Shown here in pieces: positions 51,208 through 60,302 of a stretch of 64,000 nucleotides of DNA; position 1 is the first letter of the stretch; the number at the start of each line of letters is the position of its first letter. The position numbers and the translations under genes are program-made. Below the pieces are notes generated by a model that was not told where the DNA came from, did no database searches, and was given only the letters and a program-made list of their open reading frames with translations. The DNA is from Nocardioides limicola (GTDB lineage Bacteria > Actinomycetota > Actinomycetes > Propionibacteriales > Nocardioidaceae): NCBI RefSeq assembly GCF_016827675.1, contig NZ_JAERJA010000002.1:372001-436000 (forward strand), given 5' to 3'.

Positions 51208-53421
51208 TTAGGAGAAGGAACGCAGACGAAGCGAGTTGGTGACCACGAAGACCGATGAGAACGCCATGGCCGCACCGGCGATCATCGGGTCGAGGAGTCC
51301 GGCAGCGGCCAGTGGCAGCGCAGAGACGTTGTAGGCAAATGCCCAGAACAGGTTGCCCTTGATCGTCCGGAGCGTACGACGTGACAACCGGATCGCATCG
51401 GCAGCCACGGTCAGGTCTCCCCGGACCAGGGTGAGGTCGGAGGCTTCGATGGCCACGTCGGTGCCGGTGCCCATGGCCAGTCCCAGATCGGCCTGGGCGA
51501 GAGCGGCGGCATCGTTCACACCGTCGCCCACCATGGCGACCACGCGCCCGGCGTCCTGGAGTCGCCGCACCTGCGCCACCTTGTCGGCGGGCAGCACCTC
51601 GGCGATGACTTCCTCGATGCCGACCTCGGCGGCCACCGCCTCGGCTGCCCGTTGGTTGTCGCCGGTGAGCAGCACCGGGTGCAGCCCCAGCCCACGGAGT
51701 CGGCGTACCGCCTCGGCCGAGGAGTCCTTGACCGTGTCTGCGACCACCAGCACGCCGCGCGCGGCGCCGTCCCAGCCGACTGCGATCGCGGTCTGTCCCT
51801 GGGCCTCCGCGGCGGCGGCGAACTCGGCCAGGCCCGGCGGCAGTGGTTGGGCCCAGTCGGCCAGGAGTGACGGTCGGCCGGCGACCACGGCGCGTCCACC
51901 TACCTGGCCCTGCACTCCCATGCCGGGCTGGTTGGCGAAGTCCAGCACGGCTTCGAGGGCGGTCCCGCGCGCCCGAGCGGCCTCGGTGATGGCCCGAGCG
52001 ATCGGGTGTTCGGAGGCACTCTCGACCGCGCCGGCCACAGCCAGCACGTCGTCGTCACGCTCGCCATCGGCGGCCAGGAGGCCGATGAACTCCATCCGTC
52101 CGGTGGTGACGGTGCCGGTCTTGTCCAGCACGACGGTGTCGACCAGACGCGTCGACTCCAGCACCTCGGGCCCCTTGATCAGGATTCCGAGTTGGGCACC
52201 CCGGCCGGTGCCGACCATCAGCGCCAGCGGAGTGGCCAGGCCGAGGGCGCAGGGACAGGCGATGATCAGCACCGCCACGGCCGCGGTGAAGGCCATCCCG
52301 GCTCCGCTGCCGGACCCCAGCCAGTAGCCGAGCGTGCTCGCTGCCAGCAACAGGACCAGGGGCACGAAGACCCCGGAGATCCGGTCCGCGAGGCGCTGCA
52401 CCGCCGCCTTGCCGGACTGAGCCTCCTCCACGAGTCTGGCCATCTGGGCCAGTTGGGTGTCCGAGCCGACGCGGGTGGCGCGCACGACGAGTCGTCCGCC
52501 CGCGTTCACGCAGGCGCCGACCACGGCGTCGCCGGGGCTGACCTCGACCGGCACCGACTCGCCGGTGACCAGGGAGGTGTCGACGGCCGAGGTGCCGGCC
52601 TCGACAACACCGTCGGTGGCGATCTTCTCGCCGGGGCGAACCACGAAGAGGTCGTCGACACCGAGTTCGTCGGCCGGGACCTGCACCTCGTGGCCGTCGC
52701 GGAGCAGCGTGACCGTCTTGGCGCCAAGGTCCATCAGGGCGCGCAGTGCTGCCCCGGCCTGACGCTTGGAGCGGGTCTCGAACCATCGGCCCGCCAGGAT
52801 GAACGCGGTGACCCCGGCGGCCACCTCGAGGTAGATGTTGCCCGCCCCGTCGCTGCGGGAGACGGTGAGGCTGAACGCATGCGTCATCCCCGGTTCGCCG
52901 GCGTGTCCGAGGAAGAGGGCGTAGAGCGACCAGGCGAAGGCCGCGGAGACGCCCATCGAGACCAGGGTGTCCATGGTGGCGGCACCATGGCGCAGGTTGA
53001 TCCAGGCGGCGCGGTGGAACGGCAGCGCCCCCCAGACCACCACGGGGGCCGCCAACGCGAGCGAGGCCCACTGCCAGTAGGTGAACTGCAGCGCCGGCAC
53101 CATCGACATCGCGATCACCGGTACGGCGAGCAGGGCCGAGACCACGAACCGCTGCCGGAGCGCATCGACCTCGGGGTCGTGGGCAGCGTCATCCTCACCA
53201 GCCACCGGCGCTGCGGGCAGCGAGGCGGCGTACCCGGCCTGGGCGACGGTCTCCAGCAGGCGCTCGGTGCCGAGCTCGTCCGGGAACGTCACCCGTGCCT
53301 TCTCGGTGGCGTAGTTGACCGAGGCGGTGACTCCGTCCAGCTTGTTGAGCTTGCGCTCGATGCGGTTCGCGCAGGAGGCGCAGGTCATCCCGGTGATCGC
53401 CAACTCGACGTCAGTGGCCAT
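51208..53421 (-). CDS. copA: Copper-translocating P-type ATPase CopA
   Basis: A 737-residue P1B-type ATPase. An N-terminal heavy-metal domain has [12 protein letters not shown]. The TGES motif is TGESVPVE; the membrane metal site is [13 protein letters not shown] (CPC); the phosphorylation motif is [17 protein letters not shown] and [16 protein letters not shown] complete the core. Eight membrane helices expected. Exports Cu(I). Overlaps the upstream His-rich protein gene by 11 bp and ends the CsoR-controlled operon. Confidence 0.96.
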   Translation of the reverse strand: MATDVELAITGMTCASCANRIERKLNKLDGVTASVNYATEKARVTFPDELGTERLLETVAQAGYAASLPAAPVAGEDDAAHDPEVDALRQRFVVSALLAVPVIAMSMVPALQFTYWQWASLALAAPVVVWGALPFHRAAWINLRHGAATMDTLVSMGVSAAFAWSLYALFLGHAGEPGMTHAFSLTVSRSDGAGNIYLEVAAGVTAFILAGRWFETRSKRQAGAALRALMDLGAKTVTLLRDGHEVQVPADELGVDDLFVVRPGEKIATDGVVEAGTSAVDTSLVTGESVPVEVSPGDAVVGACVNAGGRLVVRATRVGSDTQLAQMARLVEEAQSGKAAVQRLADRISGVFVPLVLLLAASTLGYWLGSGSGAGMAFTAAVAVLIIACPCALGLATPLALMVGTGRGAQLGILIKGPEVLESTRLVDTVVLDKTGTVTTGRMEFIGLLAADGERDDDVLAVAGAVESASEHPIARAITEAARARGTALEAVLDFANQPGMGVQGQVGGRAVVAGRPSLLADWAQPLPPGLAEFAAAAEAQGQTAIAVGWDGAARGVLVVADTVKDSSAEAVRRLRGLGLHPVLLTGDNQRAAEAVAAEVGIEEVIAEVLPADKVAQVRRLQDAGRVVAMVGDGVNDAAALAQADLGLAMGTGTDVAIEASDLTLVRGDLTVAADAIRLSRRTLRTIKGNLFWAFAYNVSALPLAAAGLLDPMIAGAAMAFSSVFVVTNSLRLRSFS

Positions 53422-54307
53422 GGTCGTCCTCCTCGTCCGCCACCTCGGTGACGCCCACCGCCATCGCCGCGGTGTGCACCCGGCCGTCGACCTGGAAGTC
53501 GAGGAACAACTGGTAGTCGCCGGTGCTGGGCACCCCGACGTGGAAGGTCAACTCGCCCCGGTCCGCGGCCGCATCGTCGGCGTGCACGTGCAGGTAGCCG
53601 AGGTCCTCGGCACGCAGCACCACCAGATGCCCGTGGGCGCCCAGGTAGGGCTGCAGCGCCACCGGCGCATCGTCACGGGTGACCGTCACGGTCAGTTCGG
53701 CATCGGCGCCGGCGGCCAGGTCGCCGGCGAGCGCGACGGTGTAGCCGTCCACCTCGGCGACGGACGCGTCGGCCGGGGTCGCGGGGTCATCGGCGGACCC
53801 GGGGACCGTCAGGTCCACGCCGAGCACCCTCGGCTGATCACCGGAGGGCCGGAAGTCGGCGAAGACCCGCCAGGCGCCGGGGGTCAGGTCGAGTTCGGTG
53901 GTCCAGGTGTCATCGACCAGGGTCGGGTGCACGTGCTGGAAGCCGGTCAGGTCACGGCGTACGACGATCAGGTGCAGCGGCCGCTCGTGGACCACGTCGT
54001 ACTCGGTCACCGGCGAGCCGTCCGGGCCGACGATGCGGAACGCGACCGACACCTCCTGGCCGGCCGGGTGGTCCTCCTCCAGCAACGCCATCGTGTAGCC
54101 ACCGTCGCTGGCGTTCAGCCCGGCGACGTCGGCCGACTCGGGGGCGTGCGGGTCGTCCTCGTGGACGCCGTGCTCGGGGCTCGGCGACGCCGACGCGTCG
54201 GGTGCCTCCGAGTCGCCGGCGACGGTCTGGCCCAGCGCGTAGGCGCCCCAGAAGACGACCAGGGCGGCCACGACGATGAGCAGGACTCGGGTCAGGGAGT
54301 TGGTCAT
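53411..54307 (-). CDS. His-rich membrane-anchored protein of the copper operon
   Basis: A 298-residue protein with an N-terminal membrane anchor ([19 protein letters not shown]). The outer region has His/acidic stretches ([15 protein letters not shown]) and two similar beta domains with [10 protein letters not shown] and [20 protein letters not shown], ending in EEDDHGH. Position between copZ and copA suggests periplasmic/extracytoplasmic copper binding, an inference. ATG overlaps copZ (ATGA). Confidence 0.78.
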   Translation of the reverse strand: MTNSLTRVLLIVVAALVVFWGAYALGQTVAGDSEAPDASASPSPEHGVHEDDPHAPESADVAGLNASDGGYTMALLEEDHPAGQEVSVAFRIVGPDGSPVTEYDVVHERPLHLIVVRRDLTGFQHVHPTLVDDTWTTELDLTPGAWRVFADFRPSGDQPRVLGVDLTVPGSADDPATPADASVAEVDGYTVALAGDLAAGADAELTVTVTRDDAPVALQPYLGAHGHLVVLRAEDLGYLHVHADDAAADRGELTFHVGVPSTGDYQLFLDFQVDGRVHTAAMAVGVTEVADEEDDHGH

Positions 54308-54513
54308 CGGACGAGGACGTAGCCGGCCTCTTCGACGGCCGCCCGGACTGCCGACGCGTCGAGCTCGGCGGCGCTGGCCACGGTGACCTGCCCGGTCTCC
54401 ACGACCACGTCGACACTCTCGACGCCGGGGATCTCGGAGATCTCCTCTTTCACCGACGCGGCGCAGTGCCCGCAGGTCATGCCGGTGACGGTCCAGGTGC
54501 TGGTGGTGCTCAT
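54304..54513 (-). CDS. copZ: Copper chaperone CopZ (heavy-metal-associated domain)
   Basis: A 69-residue HMA-domain protein with metal site GMTCGHCAASVKEEI and the usual C-terminal AVEEAGYVLV. Delivers Cu(I) to CopA. Encoded 46 bp after csoR. Confidence 0.93.
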   Translation of the reverse strand: MSTTSTWTVTGMTCGHCAASVKEEISEIPGVESVDVVVETGQVTVASAAELDASAVRAAVEEAGYVLVR

Positions 54514-54559
54514 GTCGTCTCTCTCTCGATCGATTGAGTCTGGGGCGGGTCGTGTCGGG

Positions 54560-54850
54560 TCAGGACTTGACGAGCCTGGTGATGGCGGCGACGGCCTCGG
54601 CGATCTTCTGCTCCGCCTGCTCGTCGCCGGCCCGGGCTGCGTCGACGACGCAGTGGTTCATGTGCTCCTCCAGCAGCGTCAGCGAGACCGACTGCAGTGC
54701 CCGGGTCATCGCGGAGACCTGGGTGAGGATGTCGATGCAGTAGGAGTCCTCGTCGACCATCCGCTGCAACCCGCGAGCCTGACCCTCGATGCGCCGGAGG
54801 CGCTTGAGGACGTCCTGCTTGTGGTCGGCATAGCCGTGCTGGTGGGCCAT
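54560..54850 (-). CDS. csoR: Copper-sensing repressor CsoR
   Basis: A 96-residue DUF156 repressor with the Cu(I) ligands Cys38, His63 and Cys67 (DSYCIDILTQ, EEHMNHCVVD), matching the Cys-His-Cys of M. tuberculosis CsoR. MAHQHGYADHK at the start adds His. ATG 54850 lies 7 nt after a -10, so the transcript is leaderless; the frame to 54886 runs through the operator. It represses its own operon until copper binds. Confidence 0.94.
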   Translation of the reverse strand: MAHQHGYADHKQDVLKRLRRIEGQARGLQRMVDEDSYCIDILTQVSAMTRALQSVSLTLLEEHMNHCVVDAARAGDEQAEQKIAEAVAAITRLVKS

Positions 54851-54857
54851 ACCGGGA

Positions 54858-54886
54858 AGCATACCCCCTAGGGGTATAGCGATCAA
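54858..54886 (-). promoter_or_regulatory. csoR promoter with CsoR operator in the spacer
   Basis: -35 TTGATC (54881-54886), 17-bp spacer, -10 TATGCT (54858-54863). The inverted repeat ATACCCC-CTA-GGGGTAT (54861-54877) fills the spacer and overlaps the -10, the classic CsoR-type operator. Confidence 0.85.
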
Positions 54887-55041
54887 GCGTCCGTGGTCCT
54901 GACCACACCGAGGAGCTGGTCGATCTCCTCGACACTGAGGCGCCCCGGGGACTCGCTGGCCGCGACCATCAAGGTGGCGGTCAGTTCGACCTCGTCGAGG
55001 AGGTCGGCATCCTCAAGCGTCACGTCGAGTGGGTCGGTCAC
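54883..55041 (-). CDS. Small hypothetical protein, 52 residues
   Basis: A GTG-started ORF, with GGAGGAGG tract 6-9 nt upstream, encodes an acidic, helical 52-residue protein (VTDPLDVTLEDADLLDEVEL, SVEEIDQLLGVV). Its stop overlaps the -35 of csoR, so read-through could add to copper operon transcription. No recognised family. Confidence 0.6.
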   Translation of the reverse strand: MTDPLDVTLEDADLLDEVELTATLMVAASESPGRLSVEEIDQLLGVVRTTDA

Positions 55042-55104
55042 CGCACACCTCCTCCACTGATGATCCGAGCGTAGCCCCACAGACCTCGCCCGGACAGACA
55101 AATG

Positions 55105-55140
55105 GGACGAGGCCCCACCCCGGGGGGTGGAGCCTCGTCC
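55105..55140 (-). terminator. Terminator hairpin after the cold-shock gene
   Basis: GGACGAGGC/CCACCCC pairs with GGGGTGG/GCCTCGTCC with one mismatch, followed on the minus strand by ATTTG. A second inverted repeat GAGCCGGC-TGA-GCCGGCTC lies at about 55148-55166. Confidence 0.7.
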
Positions 55141-55177
55141 GACCGAGTGAGCCGGCTGAGCCGGCTCGGTCAGTTCG

Positions 55178-55381
55178 TCAGACCGCGCGGACGTTCTCCG
55201 CCTGCGGGCCCTTGGGGCCCTGGGTGACGTCGAACTCGACCTTCTGGTTCTCGTCCAGGGACTTGTAGCCCTGGGTCTGAATGGCCGAGTAGTGGACGAA
55301 GACGTCGTCGCCGCCACCATCCTGTGCGATGAAACCGAAACCCTTCTCGGCGTTGAACCACTTCACGGTGCCCTGAGCCAT
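55178..55381 (-). CDS. Cold-shock protein (CspA family)
   Basis: A 67-residue OB-fold nucleic-acid chaperone. RNP-like motifs KGFGFI and DVFVHYSAI are present, preceded by [14 protein letters not shown] and ending in [10 protein letters not shown]. It melts RNA structure in the cold and is usually abundant. A long region upstream without genes may form its 5' leader. Confidence 0.95.
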   Translation of the reverse strand: MAQGTVKWFNAEKGFGFIAQDGGGDDVFVHYSAIQTQGYKSLDENQKVEFDVTQGPKGPQAENVRAV

Positions 55382-55709
55382 TGCTCATCTACTCCTTAGT
55401 CGGGGCGAGAGCCGACACTTCGTCGACCCACACCTGCTGCGGTGACACGTCGCTCCGACTTGCGTGGTCCCCCACGCGAGAAGAAACGCCGTTGGATCAC
55501 AGACTCCGCGGGCGTCAGCCTTGCTGGAAACTATGCACCAGGTGCGGGAACGACCTTACCAACGAAACCCCACTTTGCGAGCTTTGGGACCCTCATTTGC
55601 GTGACAACGACATGAAGGGTTCGCAACGACGCGGTGACGGCGAGTCATGTCGCCCGTCACACCCGCGAGCTCCCCCACGGCCCACAGGCCCCCTCCAATC
55701 CCCGCACTG
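55382..55709. other. Gene-free stretch upstream of the cold-shock gene
   Basis: No ORF with family support is seen here. On the minus strand it should hold the cold-shock promoter and a 5' leader of more than 100 nt; CATAGT at 55530-55535 is one possible -10. AAGGAG is 11 nt before the cold-shock ATG. I see no riboswitch or repeat. Confidence 0.4.
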
Positions 55710-55755
55710 TTGACATCTCAACCACTTCGTCGTAAGGTACTGATTAAACGTTCAA
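55710..55755 (+). promoter_or_regulatory. YceI promoter and candidate operator
   Basis: -35 TTGACA (55710-55715), exactly 17-bp spacer, -10 TAAGGT (55733-55738). Just downstream, TTAAACGTTCAA (55744-55755) is a palindrome with one mismatch, of the TTGAACGTTCAA kind bound by MarR-family repressors. Confidence 0.65.
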
Positions 55756-55779
55756 CTACTTCATTGCCTGGAGGCCACC

Positions 55780-56355
55780 ATGACCACCACCGACTTCGAC
55801 GCCGCCACCACCGCCGTCACCGACATCGCCGGCGACTACACCCTCGACGCCAGCCACAGCCGCCTCGGCTTCTCGGCCCGCCACGCGATGGTCACCACCG
55901 TCCGCGGCGCCTTCAAGGAGTTCGACGGCACCGCCACCATCGACACCGAGAACCCGGCCGCCTCCAAGGTCGACCTGACCATCCAGATGAGCAGCGTCGA
56001 CACCGGCGTCGCCGACCGCGATGGCCACCTCACCTCCGCCGACTTCTTCGACGTCGAGACCCACCCGGTGATGACCTTCACCTCCACGCGCGTGGAGCGC
56101 AGCGACGACGTGACCTGGCAGATCACCGGCGACCTGACCATCAAGGGCGTCAGCAAGCCGGTCACCATCGAGTTCGAGCAGACCGGCTCGGCCAAGGACC
56201 CGTTCGGCAACACCCGGGTCGGCTTCGAGGGCTCGACCGCCCTCAGCCGCAAGGAGTGGGGCCTCACCTGGAACGCCGCCCTCGAGACCGGCGGCGTCCT
56301 GGTCAGCGACAAGATCAAGCTCGACTTCGACATCTCCGCGATCCGCAACGCCTGA
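55780..56355 (+). CDS. YceI family polyisoprenoid-binding-like protein
   Basis: A 191-residue lipocalin-like YceI protein: GDYTLDASHSRLGFSARHAM, MSSVDTGVADRDGHLTSADF, HPVMTFTSTRVE and DLTIKGVSKPVTIEFE. No signal peptide is seen, so it is probably cytoplasmic, unlike E. coli YceI. Family proteins bind isoprenoid lipids; here possibly quinones. GGAGG 6 nt before the ATG. Confidence 0.92.
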   Translation: MTTTDFDAATTAVTDIAGDYTLDASHSRLGFSARHAMVTTVRGAFKEFDGTATIDTENPAASKVDLTIQMSSVDTGVADRDGHLTSADFFDVETHPVMTFTSTRVERSDDVTWQITGDLTIKGVSKPVTIEFEQTGSAKDPFGNTRVGFEGSTALSRKEWGLTWNAALETGGVLVSDKIKLDFDISAIRNA

Positions 56356-56362
56356 CCTCCCT

Positions 56363-56400
56363 GCAGTGGCGCCGAGTCCCCCTGGGCTCGGCGCCACTGC
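56363..56400 (+). terminator. Terminator after yceI
   Basis: A perfect 14-bp stem, GCAGTGGCGCCGAG (56363-56376) with its complement (56387-56400) and a 10-nt loop, 7 bp after the stop. Confidence 0.85.
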
Positions 56401-56472
56401 TGTGTACGCCGGACACCGAGGTCGGCCACCGACCAGCGATGCGGGATACTGGGTCGTCCCGCTCGGGAGTGC

Positions 56473-56545
56473 GGGCCTCTAGCTCAATTGGCAGAGCAGC
56501 GGACTTTTAATCCGCGGGTTGTGGGTTCGAGTCCCACGGGGCCTA
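56473..56545 (+). tRNA. tRNA-Lys (anticodon TTT)
   Basis: A 73-nt cloverleaf: D-stem GCTC/GAGC, anticodon stem GCGGA/TCCGC with loop CTTTTAA (anticodon TTT at 56506-56508), T-arm GTGGG-TTCGAGT-CCCAC. The acceptor stem GGGCCTC/GGGGCCT includes G-U pairs at 1-72 and U-G at 6-67. Discriminator A; CCA not encoded. Confidence 0.93.
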
Positions 56546-56814
56546 CGTGGAAGATGTGGCGAGCGGACGGGTTCACCCCCGCCCGGGCGCGCACAGGCGT
56601 CAGGACCTCGCGCCCGAAGGTCGACGTGATCCACGTCATGGACACCCGGGCCATCCGTCCCTGCTATGACGGCATTGGCCCCGGACCAGCGATCTCACCT
56701 TGATCAAGGTTTACGGACAATCGCCGCCGACATGACAGGCACGGCGATACCCTGACCGCACTCGCCGCAGAACGATCAGCACCCCCCTGGTGATGATCCG
56801 GCGGCCCGGCACAC

Positions 56815-59016
56815 ATGGCACGTGATCACATGACGACACACAGCAATCCGCAACCGGGTGAGGCAGACCTCCTCGGGCAGTGGTTCACGCACCTGGGGGC
56901 CAACGACGACAAGCCGGACCAGGAGTCCGACGGTGAACAGGCTGGCCGGGGCGGGTCGATGGGTGACCGCCTCCGGGCTGCCCGCGCTCGCGCGGAGCAG
57001 GAGGAGGCTGAGGCCCAGGCCGCCCGCCGAGCAGTCGCCGAGCAGGAAGGCCTGCTGCCTCCACGCCGCGTGGCGCCACCCCCGCTGGGGCGTCCCACCA
57101 TGGGCCTCGATGCCCAGGCCATGATGAGCGACCTGTTGCTCCAGGTGACACCTGAGAGCGCCAAACTCGGCACCGCGAACGGCCACCCCCGCGTCCCCGA
57201 CACCCGCGGCACCGACACCCCCCTCACCGCCACCCCGGTGGCTAGCAGCGCCGACACGGCCACCGTCGACCGGGCCACCGAGGGCTCCCCGACCCTGCGC
57301 GCGGTCGAGGACGCCGACTCACGGTCCAGCTACTCCGACAACCTGCGTTCGTGGACCGCGCCGGCGCCGCCGATGCCCGACAGCGACCCCCTGGAGCGTC
57401 TCCGCAGGATCTGGGGAGACGACACGCCGGTCGAGGACGTCACGGACACGACACCGTCGTCGCCGGACGGTGACCGCATCAGCGACCCCGACGAAGCACA
57501 CGACCTGGCCATCTCCGAGGCCGCCGCGCGCTTGGCGGCACTGGCCGACGACACCTGGGAAGCCGAACTTCGGGAGGCGCACGAGGCCGCCGAGCGTGAA
57601 GCCGCCGCCGAGATGGCCAGTGCCGTCGCCGAGCGGGAGGCAGCCGCCGCCGTCACCGAGGTGGACGACCGCCGCGCCCAGATGGAGGCAGAGCTTGAAG
57701 CGGCGCGCGCCGCGGCTCGCCAGGCCAGCGAACAGATCCTGATCGAGCAGCAGGCACGCGAGGCTGCCGAGCGCGCCGCCGCCGAGGCCACCGAACGCAT
57801 CCGCCAGGAGGAGGCCGCTCGTCTCGAGGCCGAGCGCGTCGCGGCCGAGGCTCGCGCCGAGGCCGAGAAGCTGGCCGCCGAGCGCGCGGCCGCGACGGCC
57901 AACGCCGAGGAGGCAGAGCGCCTCGCCGCACAGGCCGAAGCCGTCCGGGCTGAGGAAGCGGCCCAGGCCGAAGCCGCACGAGTCGAGGCAGCACAGGCCG
58001 AAGCCGCGCGAGCCGAGGCCCTCCGGATCGCCGCCGAGGCAGAAGCGGCCCGCCGCGCCGCCGAGGCATCGGCCGCCGCCGTGATCGAAGCCGAGCGCGA
58101 GGCCGAAGCCGCAGCGCAGGCCGAGGCCACAGCCGACGCGGAAGCAGCAGCACTCACCCCGACCCCGGTCGAGACCCGCCCCGACACCCGGGTCCGGGAC
58201 GCCGAACTCGAGGCCGCCCTGGAGGCCGCCCGACTGGCTCGGGAGCAAGCCGAGATGGAGCGGATCGCCCGCGAAGAGGCCGAGCGCGCCGCCGCCGCCG
58301 CCGAAGGGCGGATCCGTCAGGAGGAGGCGGCCCGCGCCGAGGCGGAGCGGCTGGTGCTGGAAGCCACCCGCCTGGCAGCCGACGAGCGCGCCCGCCACGA
58401 GACCGAGGCACTGCAGCGCCGTACCGTCGCCCGCAAGTCGCCCACTCCCGCCAAGGGACCGAAGGCCGCCCAGTCCGCCACCGCCAAGGCGACCACCCCG
58501 GCGACCCCTGCCGAGGAGCCGGTCGAGACGCCCCGACGCCGCGGGCACCCGCAGGTGAGCAGCCGCGTGGACGCGCCGATGGCGATCCCGAGCGTGGTCA
58601 AGTTCAAGCCCCGCACCAACGCCCGCCGGATCACCGGGATCCTGGAGTTGGTCGCCCTCGGCGGCACCGCCGTCGCTGGGTACGCCGCCTATCAGGACCA
58701 GTCGCCGACCACCATCGCGATCGCGGCGGTCCTGGGTGCGCTGCTCCTGGTCGTGCACGGCGTCAGGTCCACCACCGTGCCGGCCCAGGTCAGGTTGGAG
58801 AACGGCACCCTGGACGTGCTGGCGAACAACTCCCACCACCGGTTCGACCTCAGCAACCCGCACGTGGAGTTGACCGAGCGTGGCACGCCGGGCAAGCGTG
58901 GCTGGCGGCTGCTGATCAACCGTCGGAACATGTCGCCCTACGTCATCACGCCGGCCATGGTCGACCCGGTCGCTTTCATGAAGGTGGTCCGGATCATCCG
59001 TCCAGAGCTGGACTGA
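56815..59016 (+). CDS. Large Ala/Glu-rich coiled-coil protein with C-terminal membrane hairpin
   Basis: A 733-residue protein that I cannot place in a family. Residues 1-210 are polar with a MGDRLRAARARAEQEEAEAQ helix. About 225-545 is one long Ala/Glu/Arg coiled coil of heptad-like repeats (EAERVAAEARAEAEKLAAER). Then a Pro/Lys linker, two membrane helices (about 606-655) and a C-terminal 75-residue beta-rich domain (VRLENGTLDVLANNSHHRFD, VELTERGTPGKRGWRLLINR). It may be a cytoplasmic scaffold tethered to the membrane. A start at 56830 is also possible; no clear RBS. Confidence 0.8.
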   Translation: MARDHMTTHSNPQPGEADLLGQWFTHLGANDDKPDQESDGEQAGRGGSMGDRLRAARARAEQEEAEAQAARRAVAEQEGLLPPRRVAPPPLGRPTMGLDAQAMMSDLLLQVTPESAKLGTANGHPRVPDTRGTDTPLTATPVASSADTATVDRATEGSPTLRAVEDADSRSSYSDNLRSWTAPAPPMPDSDPLERLRRIWGDDTPVEDVTDTTPSSPDGDRISDPDEAHDLAISEAAARLAALADDTWEAELREAHEAAEREAAAEMASAVAEREAAAAVTEVDDRRAQMEAELEAARAAARQASEQILIEQQAREAAERAAAEATERIRQEEAARLEAERVAAEARAEAEKLAAERAAATANAEEAERLAAQAEAVRAEEAAQAEAARVEAAQAEAARAEALRIAAEAEAARRAAEASAAAVIEAEREAEAAAQAEATADAEAAALTPTPVETRPDTRVRDAELEAALEAARLAREQAEMERIAREEAERAAAAAEGRIRQEEAARAEAERLVLEATRLAADERARHETEALQRRTVARKSPTPAKGPKAAQSATAKATTPATPAEEPVETPRRRGHPQVSSRVDAPMAIPSVVKFKPRTNARRITGILELVALGGTAVAGYAAYQDQSPTTIAIAAVLGALLLVVHGVRSTTVPAQVRLENGTLDVLANNSHHRFDLSNPHVELTERGTPGKRGWRLLINRRNMSPYVITPAMVDPVAFMKVVRIIRPELD

Positions 59017-60211
59017 TCACGGCTCGCGGCCCGGCCACCGTCAGCGCGGCGATCGCGGTGGTGACCGGCACCGCGAGCACCAGCCCGATCGCAGAGGCCA
59101 GGGTGCGGACCACTTCCTCACCGATCGGCTCATCGACGAAGAGCCCGAGCAGGGGCCGGTCATAGATCGAGATCAGCATCAGCAGGGCCAGGGCCGTTCC
59201 GGCGTAGGCGAAGACGATCGTGTAGATCGACGAGGCGATGTGGTCGCGCCCGATCCGCATCCCGCTGGAGAAGAGTCGCGCCCGACTCATCTGCGGAGCC
59301 GCGGCGCGCAACTCCCACACCGCCGAGGTCTGGGTGATGGTGACGTCGTTGAGCACCCCGAGGCCGGCGATGATCACCGCCGAGGCGAGCAGGCCGGAGT
59401 AGGAGATGTCGCTGGCGTGCAGCATCAGCAGTTCGCCGGTGTCGTCGCTGATCCCGGAGAGGCGCGCCGACCTGATCCCCCACAACCCGATCATCGCCGT
59501 GATCAACACCGAGATGAGGGTGCCGGCCAGCGCGGCGCTGGTGCGGATCGAGACGCCGTGGGCGAGATAGAGCACCACGATCATGATCAGGCTCGAGCCG
59601 GCCAGCGCCACCCCGAAGCCGGTCTGACCGGCGAGCAATGCCGGCAGCATGAACTCGGCCAGGACGAACCCGGCGAAGACCAGTCCGACCAGCGCGAGCA
59701 GGCCGCGCAGTCGGGCAACCAGCCCGGTGACGATCACGAAGATGACCGCCAGCAGCGCGATCGGGGTGCTGCGCTCGATCCCCACCACGCCGTACAGGGC
59801 ACCTTCGGGGGTGGCATCGGGGATGACGAAGAGTTGCACCTTGTCCCCGGCACGCAGTCCGGCCCTGGCCAGGTACGGCGGCACCTGCAAGGTGACCGGG
59901 GCCGCCTCCTCGGGCACCGAGAAGGTCACCTCGTTGCAGCCGTCGGGGAAGTCGAACGATCCACCCGGAACTGCCGGATCGACCACGATCACCGGACACA
60001 CCGACCCCACCGTGAGCACCTCGGCGGAGAGCGTGTGGGATCCCTCGACGGCGTACGGCACCGTGTCCACACGATCCTCCGCGGCCGGCCACAGCATCCA
60101 GACCGAGATCACCGTGGCGACGCCGGCCAGCAGCAGACCACCGATCAGCAGCGTCCGCGCCAGCTGGCCGACCTCGGGATCGGGTCCGTGTTGGACGTGT
60201 GAGTGCCCCAT
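58994..60211 (-). CDS. YibE/F family membrane protein
   Basis: A 405-residue protein: N-terminal helix (about 20-42), an extracytoplasmic domain (residues 45-150) and then about seven helices with GLGVLNDVTITQTSAVWELR and RIGRDHIASSIYTIVFAYAG, which are YibE/F signatures. Function unknown; a transport role is often supposed. MGHSHVQHG at the start is His-rich. Converges and overlaps the coiled-coil gene by 23 bp. Confidence 0.9.
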   Translation of the reverse strand: MGHSHVQHGPDPEVGQLARTLLIGGLLLAGVATVISVWMLWPAAEDRVDTVPYAVEGSHTLSAEVLTVGSVCPVIVVDPAVPGGSFDFPDGCNEVTFSVPEEAAPVTLQVPPYLARAGLRAGDKVQLFVIPDATPEGALYGVVGIERSTPIALLAVIFVIVTGLVARLRGLLALVGLVFAGFVLAEFMLPALLAGQTGFGVALAGSSLIMIVVLYLAHGVSIRTSAALAGTLISVLITAMIGLWGIRSARLSGISDDTGELLMLHASDISYSGLLASAVIIAGLGVLNDVTITQTSAVWELRAAAPQMSRARLFSSGMRIGRDHIASSIYTIVFAYAGTALALLMLISIYDRPLLGLFVDEPIGEEVVRTLASAIGLVLAVPVTTAIAALTVAGPRAVISPALDG

Positions 60212-60290
60212 GGGTAGCAGAACCTAGCCGACCGCCGGTGAACGCGGCGACCGGCCGGCCGACTGTTCAGTTGGGCTCTGCAACCTGTCG

Positions 60291-60296
60291 TAGGCT
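60291..60296 (+). promoter_or_regulatory. -10 element for leaderless thioesterase
   Basis: TAGGCT followed by 6 nt and ATG 60303. Confidence 0.5.
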
Positions 60297-60302
60297 GGCG
60301 GC

